DNA of 5,366 bases. It comes from an uncultured Gemmatimonadota bacterium (GTDB taxonomy: Bacteria; Gemmatimonadota; Gemmatimonadetes; Gemmatimonadales; GWC2-71-9). Below the pieces are notes generated by a model, which saw only the letters and a program-made list of their open reading frames with translations, had not been told where the DNA came from and searched no databases. Positions 1 to 5,297 of this stretch are shown here, one piece after another. Where the stretch lies: the NCBI GenBank assembly GCA_913009915.1, contig CAJVYZ010000227.1:1-5366 (forward strand), written 5' to 3'. The position numbers and the translations under genes are program-made. Position 1 is the stretch's first letter. Every line of letters begins with the position of its first letter.

Positions 1-444
1 CCGACTCACCGGGTGCGGAAGGCGATGACCGCAGACCCGACGGCGGTGTCCCGGGCAGCCAACAGGGCGGCCGCCTCTCGGGCGGAGTCGGTCGCCACGG
101 CCCTCCGGGTGACGGTGGCGGGGCTCGGGGTCGGCGCCGAGGTGGTACTGTCGATCGGAACCGTAGAAGAGACCGGTCAGGCGGACTCCTCCCGGGTGAC
201 CCGGATTCCGGTGGAATGGGAAGCCGCCGAGCGCCCGCGCCTGTTTCCCCTCATGAGCGCGCAGTTGTCGCTGTATCCGCTGACCGCCAGGGAGACGCAG
301 TTGGACTTTCTCGGGCAATACGATCCGCCGCTCGGACTCCTGGGAGGCGCGGTGGATGCCGTCATTGGACACCGCATCGCCGAGGCGTCGGTGCACCGGT
401 TGGTGTCGGATGTGGCGCGTTACCTGCGCCAGGCCCTGGCCTGA
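1..444 (+). CDS. hypothetical protein, SRPBCC-like C-terminal pattern, possibly 5'-partial
   Basis: The reading frame is open from the first base. In-frame starts are GTG at 13 (143 residues to the stop) and ATG at 25 (139 residues). The GGAAGG at 17-22 is too close to ATG25 to serve it well, so the true start may lie before the window. The first ~30 residues are Ala/Arg-rich. The rest reads as two or three beta strands (VTVAGLGVGAEVVLSIG, RVTRIPVEWEA, LFPLMSAQLSLYPLT, ETQLDFLGQY), then PPLGLLGG and a long amphipathic C-terminal helix. Strands followed by a closing helix, with a 'G-x-Y-x-PPLG' turn, recall the C-terminal half of SRPBCC (START/polyketide-cyclase-like) ligand-binding proteins. 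That assignment is fold-level inference; no catalytic residue or ligand can be named. No signal peptide or membrane segment is visible, so a cytoplasmic location is likely. No co-directional gene follows for 126 bp, so it probably ends its own transcript. Confidence 0.6.
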   Translation, partial: PTHRVRKAMTADPTAVSRAANRAAASRAESVATALRVTVAGLGVGAEVVLSIGTVEETGQADSSRVTRIPVEWEAAERPRLFPLMSAQLSLYPLTARETQLDFLGQYDPPLGLLGGAVDAVIGHRIAEASVHRLVSDVARYLRQALA

Positions 445-570
445 AGAAGGTAGGGACCAATTGACTCTTGACGTGAAGGCAAGCATCTGACGCTGTTCGG
501 TGAGAAGTATTGGAGGTGGGACGAGACGGAGGCGTGTTATCAGTATGGATCCCAGGACGAGTGAGGCCGT

Positions 571-855
571 ATGACAAACACCACCATCCACTCCGACCTA
601 GAGTCGGCCCCCGGTGTCGGGCCCAGCATCGCCCGGGCCCTGCGGGACCTCGGCTTCCACCGGCTCCAGGACATGCACGGCGCGGACCCACAGACGATGT
701 ACGACAACCTCCGCGCCATGCGCGGCGGCTACATGGATCGCTGCGTGCTGTACGTGTTTCGCTGCACCGTCTACTTCGCCAACAACTCCAACCACGACCC
801 CGAACTCCTCAAGTGGTGGAACTGGAAGGATCGGGTGAGCCAGGCGGCACCATGA
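571..855 (+). CDS. Cdd1-family helix-hairpin-helix protein ('pathogenicity locus' family)
   Basis: This is a 94-residue protein starting at ATG 571, with GAGG at 563-566 just upstream. Residues ~10-30 (LESAPGVGPSIARALRDLGF) form a classic helix-hairpin-helix, whose GVG hairpin normally contacts the DNA backbone. Residues 56-70 carry the conserved DRCVLYVFRCTVYFA segment with two cysteines (C58, C65), and residues 81-87 are KWWNWKD near the end. This HhH, Cys-pair and WWNWKD combination is what I recognise as the Cdd1 ('pathogenicity locus') family. The length of about 90-100 residues is normal for the family. The biochemical role of the family is not established; nucleic-acid binding is inferred from the HhH only. 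The stop overlaps the start of the next gene (ATGA), indicating translational coupling. Confidence 0.85.
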   Translation: MTNTTIHSDLESAPGVGPSIARALRDLGFHRLQDMHGADPQTMYDNLRAMRGGYMDRCVLYVFRCTVYFANNSNHDPELLKWWNWKDRVSQAAP

Positions 856-1001
856 TCAGGTTATTGACCAGGGCGAGCTTGGGGACGGGCGGCGCATGGC
901 TCAAGAAGCACGAGACGTGGGTCTGGTCGGGGATCGGAGGCGCGCTGACGGCCGCCTACCTCTACCTCTTGTGGACCATGCAGACGCCGTTCTTTCACTG
1001 A
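852..1001 (+). CDS. small single-pass membrane protein (49 residues)
   Basis: ATG at 852 overlaps the TGA of the Cdd1-type gene (ATGA, 852-855), with a purine-rich AGGCGG at 842-847 as a plausible ribosome binding site. The reading frame stays open far upstream, which hides this start, but upstream in-frame sequence lies inside the Cdd1 gene and is not credible coding sequence. The 49-residue product starts basic (MIRLLTRASL), has an amphipathic WLKKHETWVW stretch, then one hydrophobic segment at about residues 24-43 (GGALTAAYLYLLWTM), and ends QTPFFH. This suggests an N-in, single-span inner-membrane protein. I do not recognise a family and assign no function. The stop-start overlap and the composition like its neighbours are the main arguments that it is real. 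The next gene's GTG start lies 22 bp downstream, so all three could share one transcript. Confidence 0.6.
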   Translation: MIRLLTRASLGTGGAWLKKHETWVWSGIGGALTAAYLYLLWTMQTPFFH

Positions 1002-1023
1002 CCGGGATCAACGGGCAACTCAC

Positions 1024-1293
1024 GTGAACAGCCGCAGCCCCCAGAGCGGACCCCGACACCCCATGCCTGAATACGTGCGCCAAGCCCTGGAGGAACGTAG
1101 CCTGATGGACGCCTATCAGGCTCGGCCACCCTACCAGCGCAACGACTATGTCGGGTGGATCGATCGGGCCAAGCGATCGGAAACCAAGGTCCGGCGGCTG
1201 GAGCAAATGCTGGACGAACTCGCCACCGGCGATCGCTACATGAAGATGCCCTACCACGCCAACACGGCGCCGGCAGAGTCGAAGAATTCTTGA
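1024..1293 (+). CDS. YdeI/OmpD-associated family small protein
   Basis: This is an 89-residue protein if it starts at GTG 1024. An in-frame ATG at 1063 gives 76 residues and sits immediately before the conserved part, so it is an equally good or better start; the 13 extra N-terminal residues (NSRSPQSGPRHP) look unstructured. The conserved core is residues ~14-77: PEYVRQALEERSLMDAY, then RPPYQRNDYVGWIDRAKRSE, and RRLEQMLDELATGDRYMKMP. The 'YQRNDYxGWIxRAKRxET...RLxQMLxEL' pattern is characteristic of the bacteriocin-protection, YdeI/OmpD-associated family, here the short stand-alone version. The exact function of stand-alone members is unknown, and the 'bacteriocin protection' label comes from the enterobacterial relative. 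It is helical and soluble, with no signal peptide. It ends the 571-1293 cluster; the next gene is about 246 bp away. Confidence 0.82.
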   Translation: MNSRSPQSGPRHPMPEYVRQALEERSLMDAYQARPPYQRNDYVGWIDRAKRSETKVRRLEQMLDELATGDRYMKMPYHANTAPAESKNS

Positions 1294-1373
1294 GCCGAAA
1301 GTAGATCCGCATCAAGGGCCTTCCGCGGCTCGAGCGCGAAGTCTCGGCAGTGTCTTATTACCTCTCCTTTTGA

Positions 1374-1389
1374 CGCATACTCGCATACT
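1374..1389. repeat. 8-bp perfect tandem repeat
   Basis: CGCATACT occurs twice, head to tail, at 1374-1381 and 1382-1389, in the noncoding gap before the methyltransferase operon. It overlaps a TTGACG element at 1370-1375. It could be a direct-repeat regulator site or a chance replication-slippage duplication. Confidence 0.6.
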
Positions 1390-1529
1390 ATCGAACGAGG
1401 GCTACCCGTCGGCTGTAGATCCTCTCTCTCGCGTCAGGTGCTGCCAACACACCAGCTGGGGAAACGCTCCCCCTGGCGCACGCGCGTCCGACGCTGCAAT
1501 GTTAGCCGATCCACACTCCTCAGCCGGTT

Positions 1530-1533
1530 GGAG
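1530..1533 (+). promoter_or_regulatory. ribosome binding site deciding the methyltransferase start
   Basis: GGAG at 1530-1533 lies 6 nt before ATG 1540. It favours this start over any upstream codon in the frame that is open from 1438. Confidence 0.6.
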
Positions 1534-1539
1534 CGCATC

Positions 1540-1992
1540 ATGACGGACACGGTGGAAGCCCAAGCTTCGCTTGAAGCGATCCTCAAGGACGAAATCATCA
1601 ACATGTACCAGGAAGTCGCCGAGAATCCCGAGGGCGAGTTCCACTTCTACCACGGGCGCCCGGCCGCGGAGATGTTCGGCTATCGGGCCGACCGGCTTAG
1701 CCGGGCGCCGGCCGCCTCGGTGGCGTCGTTCGCCGGCGTGGGCAACCCGCACGAACGGAGCGAGATGCAGCCCGGGGAAACGGTACTGGACCTGGGCAGC
1801 GGCGCCGGACTCGACGCCATCATCGCTTCGTGGGCAGTGGGCCCCTCGGGCAAGGTGATCGGGATCGATCTGACCCGCGTCCGCTCGGCCGTGGTGCCCG
1901 AATTCCAGTTCCGCAAAGGCGACACCCAGAACTCCGCCGAAGCTTTTGGTGTCAAGGCGGTCATGATGACCGCGCTAAAACCCGCGGACTGA
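1540..1992 (+). CDS. SAM-dependent methyltransferase (arsenite-methyltransferase-like), internally deleted
   Basis: This frame encodes 150 residues from ATG 1540. The N-terminal half is textbook for ArsM-like class I methyltransferases: FHFYHGRPAAEMFGY (35-48), SFAGVGNP (63-70), the SAM-binding motif I VLDLGSGAGLDAIIA (82-96), and VGPSGKVIGID (100-110), where D110 is the motif II acid. Relatives continue with a 'T-PEM...A' helix, the VxFxxGD loop, the substrate region and a C-terminal tail, for a total of roughly 240-280 residues. Here, after IDLT, only ~38 residues follow. They end in SAEAFGVKAVMMTALKPAD, which resembles the extreme C-terminus of this family ('AxAFGvxGxxfxAxKPa'). The frame therefore looks like a head joined to a tail, with about 100 or more central residues missing, including the substrate-binding part. 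Catalytic activity is unlikely. It could be a decaying gene kept in frame, or an assembly error. It leads a probable operon, with the next start 17 bp after its stop. Confidence 0.75.
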   Translation: MTDTVEAQASLEAILKDEIINMYQEVAENPEGEFHFYHGRPAAEMFGYRADRLSRAPAASVASFAGVGNPHERSEMQPGETVLDLGSGAGLDAIIASWAVGPSGKVIGIDLTRVRSAVVPEFQFRKGDTQNSAEAFGVKAVMMTALKPAD

Positions 1993-2009
1993 GGATCGGT
2001 GATGTAGCC

Positions 2010-2630
2010 ATGGCAGGGAATCACTGGGAGACCGTCTACCGCCGGAATCGAGAAGACGAGGTCAGTTGGTTCCAGAGCGTCCCCGAAACTTCGCTCAGGA
2101 TGATCGAGGCGCTCGACCTCGAACCCGACGCGCGTATTATCGACATAGGCGGGGGCACCTCCCGGTTGGCGGACGGATTACTGAAAGCGGGCTACCGCGA
2201 CGTCACCGTACTGGATATTACCGCGCAGGCACTGCAGCAGAGCCAGGACCGGCTGGGGGAGCGGGCTGGTTTGGTGGAGTGGATTACCGCCGACGTTGCC
2301 ACCTTCCAGCCAGACACCACGTGGGACGTATGGCACGACCGGGCCGTGTTCCACTTCCTGACCACCGAGGAGGCTCGGGCCGGGTATCGCCGTACACTCG
2401 GGCGCACACTGCGACCCGGTGGCCACGTGATCATTGCTACCTTCGGGCCCCGCGGACCCGAGAAGTGCAGCGGTCTCCCAGTGATGCGCTACGATCCTGA
2501 AAGCCTGGTCGCGACCCTCGGAGCGGACTTCACGCTGCGCCACACCGAACTGGAACAGCACACCACCCCGGCCGGTCATCAGCAGGAGTTTCTCTACTGT
2601 TGGTTACAACGGAAAGATCGAGGAGAATAG
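2010..2630 (+). CDS. class I SAM-dependent methyltransferase
   Basis: This is a 206-residue cytoplasmic enzyme that appears complete. The start at ATG 2010 is chosen because the family begins with the 'HWExVYxxxxxDEVSWFQ' segment seen at residues 5-22; the frame is open upstream but lies inside the preceding gene. Motifs are in order: motif I IIDIGGGTS (43-51), motif II VLDIT (67-71, D69 expected to hold the ribose hydroxyls of SAM), ITADV (92-96), DVWHDRAVFHFL (106-117), and RPGGHVIIATF (135-145). The tail has the family-typical EKCSGLPVMRYDPESL (151-166) and HTTPAGHQQEFLYC (184-197). This is a well-conserved family of uncharacterised methyltransferases; substrate is unknown, and annotations such as thiopurine or tellurite methyltransferase would be guesses. 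It is preceded by a methyltransferase remnant and followed after 3 bp by a secreted NTF2-like protein, so co-transcription is likely. Confidence 0.9.
   Translation: MAGNHWETVYRRNREDEVSWFQSVPETSLRMIEALDLEPDARIIDIGGGTSRLADGLLKAGYRDVTVLDITAQALQQSQDRLGERAGLVEWITADVATFQPDTTWDVWHDRAVFHFLTTEEARAGYRRTLGRTLRPGGHVIIATFGPRGPEKCSGLPVMRYDPESLVATLGADFTLRHTELEQHTTPAGHQQEFLYCWLQRKDRGE
2620..2625 (+). promoter_or_regulatory. strong ribosome binding site inside the end of the methyltransferase gene
   Basis: GAGGAG at 2620-2625 lies 8 nt before ATG 2634 and overlaps the last codons of the upstream methyltransferase. This supports both the 2634 start and tight coupling within the operon. Confidence 0.75.
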
Positions 2631-2633
2631 AAA

Positions 2634-3569
2634 ATGGAACTACGAAATTCGACTTTGAGAATTGTGGCCGCGCTGTTGCTGGTACTGCCCTCCCTGGCCG
2701 AGGCACAAGCACCCGCTAACGATGAACAGCTGGTGGCGGCCACCTTGAACACCCTCCACCAGGCCGCGTCCGACGCCGACTACCAGGTTTATTCCAGCGT
2801 GTTCGCCGCCGACGCCGTGTTCCTCGGCACCGACGCCACCGAGCGCTGGACCCGGGAGGAGTTCATGGCGTTTGCCAAGCCGTACTTCGACCAGGGCCGC
2901 GGCTGGACCTACGTCATGGTGGAGCGCCACGTGTCCATCGCAGTCGACGGCGCCACCGCCTGGTTCGACGAACGATTGGACAACGCCAGTTACGGTGAGA
3001 CCCGGGGCAGTGGCGTACTCATAAAGGAAAGCGGCCAGTGGAAGATCAGCCAATACAACCTGACGATTCCCATGCCCAACGAGTTGTCACGCGAGTTCGT
3101 CGATCGGATCAGAGGAGAGCAACGGGGGCGGGACAACGAGGCCGTCGTCCTCGCCATGATCGCCGCGGTGAATGGTCGCGACTTCGACGCGCTCGACACC
3201 CTCATCGCCGCCGACGTCACCCGGCGGAGCGGCGCCACCCCAGAGCTCATCATCACCAGTCTGGATGGCTTCAAGGCCTTCCTGCACCAGGATCTGGCCG
3301 GTACGCCAGATGCCCAGCAAGAGGTGAACGTGATCTTCTCGGGAGGCGGCTGGGTGGCGGTGCACGTAACCTACCGCGGCACTCAGACCGGGCAGATGGG
3401 GCCGTTTCCGCCGAGCGGCAAGGCTCTGGAGCTTCCATTCATTGGTCTTCTCAGGGTCGAGGACGGGTTGATTCGAGAGATACTGGTGGAGTGGGATAAC
3501 CTGAATGCCCTGGGGCAGCTGGGACACTTTCCACCGCCTGGTGACGTAGGGACTGAAGTGGAAGAGTAA
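2634..3569 (+). CDS. secreted protein with two NTF2/SnoaL-like domains
   Basis: This 311-residue protein has an N-terminal Sec signal peptide: basic LRNSTLRI, hydrophobic VAALLLVLPSLA, and a likely cleavage after AEA at residue 24. Two cone-shaped NTF2-like domains follow. Domain 1 (~30-150) has the SnoaL-like signatures FLGTDATERWTREEF (63-77), AWFDERL (109-115), RGSGVLIK (124-131) and WKISQYNLTIPMPNE (136-150). Domain 2 (~165-300) looks like an ester-cyclase/SnoaL polyketide-cyclase-type domain: AAVNGRDFDAL (177-187), TGQMGPFPPSGKALELP (252-268), and VEWDNLNALGQLG (285-297). NTF2-like folds bind small hydrophobic ligands or act as isomerases, cyclases or hydrolases; the substrate here cannot be read from sequence. 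It is probably periplasmic. It starts 3 bp after the methyltransferase stop, and a lipoprotein gene starts 1 bp after its own stop. Confidence 0.88.
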   Translation: MELRNSTLRIVAALLLVLPSLAEAQAPANDEQLVAATLNTLHQAASDADYQVYSSVFAADAVFLGTDATERWTREEFMAFAKPYFDQGRGWTYVMVERHVSIAVDGATAWFDERLDNASYGETRGSGVLIKESGQWKISQYNLTIPMPNELSREFVDRIRGEQRGRDNEAVVLAMIAAVNGRDFDALDTLIAADVTRRSGATPELIITSLDGFKAFLHQDLAGTPDAQQEVNVIFSGGGWVAVHVTYRGTQTGQMGPFPPSGKALELPFIGLLRVEDGLIREILVEWDNLNALGQLGHFPPPGDVGTEVEE

Positions 3570-3570
3570 G

Positions 3571-3897
3571 ATGATCACCCAGAGCTACATCAGCCTTTCT
3601 CTGGCTATAGCCGGCAGCATGCTGGGGTGCGCCTCGCAAGAGGAGGCTCCCCCGGCGCCTGAAGACACGGCATTCGTGATCGAAGGAAACGTCCGCTTCG
3701 TCGACGTCGAGGGCGGCTGTTGGGGGATCGGGACCGACAGCGCCACATATGAGCCCGTCGGCGGCATCCCGGACGGCTTCCGCCAGGACCAGCTGGCGGT
3801 GCGGGCCACGGTTCGCAGGGTCGATGGCGCCTCGATCTGCATGATCGGTCCGCTGGTGGAGATCGTCACCATCGAATCGTCCATTCCCTCCCCGTAG
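3571..3897 (+). CDS. small lipoprotein, uncharacterised
   Basis: This is a 108-residue protein with GGAAGAG (3560-3566) just before ATG 3571, one base after the upstream TAA. The N-terminus SLSLAIAGSMLGC carries a relaxed lipobox, with C20 as the lipidation site. The residue after it is Ala, not Asp, which under the E. coli sorting rule favours the outer membrane. A Pro/Glu-rich linker (21-33) leads to a small beta-rich domain: VIEGNVRFVDVEGGCWGIGTD (36-56), YEPVGGIPDGF (60-70), then LAVRATVRRVDGASICMIGPLVEIVTIE (75-102). Two cysteines (C50, C90) could form a disulfide in the periplasm. 'V-F-V-D-x-EGG-x-WGI...F' is a pattern I associate with unnamed small lipoproteins of compact, perhaps OB-like, beta fold; no activity is known to me. 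It closes the operon, followed by a strong hairpin. Confidence 0.8.
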   Translation: MITQSYISLSLAIAGSMLGCASQEEAPPAPEDTAFVIEGNVRFVDVEGGCWGIGTDSATYEPVGGIPDGFRQDQLAVRATVRRVDGASICMIGPLVEIVTIESSIPSP

Positions 3898-3908
3898 GCC
3901 CAAAAACG

Positions 3909-3933
3909 CCGCTGGCCGATGCATGGCCGGCGG
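3909..3933 (+). terminator. probable intrinsic terminator hairpin
   Basis: A 9-bp GC-rich stem (CCGCTGGCC at 3909-3917 with GGCCGGCGG at 3925-3933, including one U·G wobble) closes a 7-nt GATGCAT loop, 12 bases after the lipoprotein stop. An A5 run precedes it (3902-3906), and a weak T-containing tract (TATCTTT, 3935-3941) follows. Position and stability fit the end of the 1540-3897 operon. The T-tract is poor, so termination may be partial and the peptidase gene could receive read-through. Confidence 0.55.
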
Positions 3934-3965
3934 GTATCTTTCCGTGGAACAGCGATCCATTCAGT

Positions 3966-3970
3966 GGGAG
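3966..3970 (+). promoter_or_regulatory. ribosome binding site of the S46 peptidase gene
   Basis: GGGAG at 3966-3970 is 8 nt before ATG 3979. It selects this start over the in-frame ATG at 3919, which lies in the terminator loop region. The chosen start also places the signal peptide directly at the N-terminus. Confidence 0.7.
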
Positions 3971-3978
3971 TTCAAGCA

Positions 3979-5170
3979 ATGCGAAACGCGTTTTCCCTGA
4001 CGACCGCCCTCCTCATCCTGGCTTCCGTCGTTCAGGCCCAGGGTCCCGTCGACCTCGACACCGTGCGCGCCGGACGGTTCGACGCCGGCAAGATGTGGAC
4101 CTTCGAGTACGCCCCGTCCGAGTACTTCACCGAGACTTACGGCTTCGACGCCAACGACGCCTGGTTCGAGCGGGCCCGGTTGTCGGCCGTACGGGTCCCC
4201 GGTTGCTCGGCGTCGTTCGTGTCGCCCGATGGCTTGTTGGCCACCAACCACCACTGCATTCGCGGCCGGCTCGCCAGCATCTCCCGTGAGGGTGAGACGC
4301 TGTTGGACGACGGCTTCGTGGCCGCCTCCATCGAAGACGAGCGCCGCATCCCCGGATACTTCGTAGACCAGTTGATCGCCGCGGAAGACGTGAGCGCCGA
4401 AGTTTTCGCCGCGCTCGACGACGCCACTACCGACGAGGAGCGAACCGCGGCCCGGCGGGCGGTCATCGCATCCATCCAGGCACAGGCGCGGGAGCGGCAC
4501 GCCGACTCAGGTGGCGATTCGCTCCACGTCCAGGTGGTCGGTTTGTATGACGGCGGCCGCTATTCCCTATATGTGTTTCGCCGGTTCACCGATGTCCGCA
4601 TGGTGGTGGCCGCGGAACTGCAGCTGGGATTCTTCGGCGGCGACAACGACAATTTCACCTACCCGCGCTACGCGCTCGACTTCGCTTTCCTCAGGGTCTA
4701 CCAGGACGGGCAGCCCTATCAAACCGACCACCACTTCACCTGGAGCCAGGACGGGGTGGAGGAGAACGACGTCGTGTTCGTCATCGGCAATCCGGGACGG
4801 ACCAACCGACTCAATACCATGGCGCAGTTGGACCTCCAGCGCGAAATGACCCTGGTAAACAGCCACGCCTGGTACTCCAGCCGGCTCAACGCCATCTGGG
4901 ATTTCTACGCCGAGGACCCGGCCACCGGCGAAGCGCTCGACCTGCGCAACTGGGCGTTCGGTCTGTCCAATACGCTCAAGGCTACGACCGGGCGGCTGGA
5001 AGCGCTCGACAATCCATTGATCCTCGCCAAGCGGGCCGACGCCGAAGCCAGCCTGCGCGACTCGATCGCCGCCCGGGAAGATCTCTCCGAGCGGTATGGC
5101 GAGGTTATGGATCGCATCGCCACCATTCAAGAGCAAAAGGCCACCTTGGCCGTACCCCACGCCGCCTTCG
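3979..5170 (+). CDS. S46-family serine peptidase (dipeptidyl-peptidase 7/11 type), 3'-truncated by end of real sequence
   Basis: The N-terminal 397 codons of an exported peptidase are present. Residues 1-20 (RNAFSLTTALLILASVVQA) are a Sec signal peptide, probably cleaved after VQA. The mature part shows S46 hallmarks: GKMWTFEYAP (37-46), SASFVSPDGLLATNHHC (77-93), whose His next to Cys (H92) is the likely catalytic His as in chymotrypsin-type folds, and GFFGGDNDNFTYPRYALDFAFLRVY (217-241), holding the catalytic Asp of the GGDxDN motif. VFVIGNPGRTNRL (266-278) is also typical. S46 enzymes are ~700 residues long and remove dipeptides from peptide N-termini in the periplasm. The catalytic Ser (GNSGSP-type motif) and the S1 residue separating DPP7 from DPP11 specificity lie in the missing C-terminal part. 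DNFTYPR replaces the more usual DNWMWPR. The last genuine base is 5170; the apparent ending EIGRASCRERV is translated adapter, so the stop at 5203-5205 is false. Confidence 0.9.
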
Positions 5171-5228
5171 AGATCGGAAGAGCGTCGTGTAGGGAAAGAG
5201 TGTAGATCTCGGTGGTCGCCGTATCATT
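5171..5228. other. Illumina TruSeq universal (P5) adapter contamination
   Basis: The 58 bases starting AGATCGGAAGAGCGTCGTGT and ending GTCGCCGTATCATT match, base for base, the reverse complement of the TruSeq universal adapter. This is read-through of a short insert that was not trimmed before assembly. It translates to the well-known spurious peptide EIGRASCRERV on + and to NDTATTEIYTLSLHDALP on -. Confidence 0.98.
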
Positions 5229-5297
5229 AAAAAAAAAAAAAAAAAGAGAGACCGCCCCCCCCCCCCCCACCCCCCACCCCCACCCCCACCCCCACCC
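5229..5297. other. sequencing artefact: poly-A and C-rich low-complexity tail
   Basis: Seventeen A (5229-5245) follow the adapter directly, then GAGAGACCG, a run of 14 C (5255-5268), and C4-6 blocks separated by single A. Poly-A immediately after the complete adapter is the usual sign of a read running off the end of the library molecule. The C blocks are base-calling noise and not a biological repeat. Confidence 0.93.

Larger units (their letters stand above)
1294..1539. other. intergenic region with short tandem repeat and imperfect hairpin
   Basis: This gap of 246 bp has no credible gene. It contains an exact 8-bp tandem duplication of CGCATACT at 1374-1389, just after a TTGACG (1370-1375). 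It also has an imperfect hairpin at 1452-1476 (stems CCAG/CTGG and GGGGA/TCCCC, a 2-nt CT bulge, loop AACGC). The upstream part (1294-1370) is where the preceding transcript should end, but I see no convincing stem plus T-tract there. The promoter of the downstream four-gene operon should lie here; no well-spaced -35/-10 pair is evident. A reading frame open from 1438 into the methyltransferase is best explained as chance extension. Confidence 0.5.

Noticed and set aside
461..489. TTGACT/TTGACG boxes as a promoter for the Cdd1-type cluster
   Set aside because: No acceptable -10 box lies at 16-18 bp spacing; the best candidate (CATCTG) is poor.
510..851. Upstream extension of the small membrane protein frame to a 163-residue ORF
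   Set aside because: This part is the shifted frame of the Cdd1-type gene, rich in Arg/Pro/His, which is typical of shadow frames in GC-rich DNA.
1324..1338. CG-rich stem as terminator of the YdeI-type gene
   Set aside because: It has only 5 bp with a bulge, and no T-tract follows.
1438..1539. N-terminal extension of the methyltransferase to 184 residues
   Set aside because: The added residues do not look like the family's N-terminus, the upstream start lacks a ribosome binding site, and GGAG sits 6 nt before ATG 1540.
1830..2009. N-terminal extension of the second methyltransferase into the first gene
   Set aside because: It overlaps a recognisable gene in another frame, while the family N-terminus (HWE...DEVSW) begins right after ATG 2010.
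3451..5160. Long minus-strand reading frames opposite the lipoprotein and peptidase genes
   Set aside because: They are antisense shadows of strongly recognised + strand genes and show no family features of their own.
5229..5245. Poly-A tract suggesting a polyadenylated transcript or retroelement
   Set aside because: It starts exactly at the last base of the adapter, so it is read-off-the-end signal.
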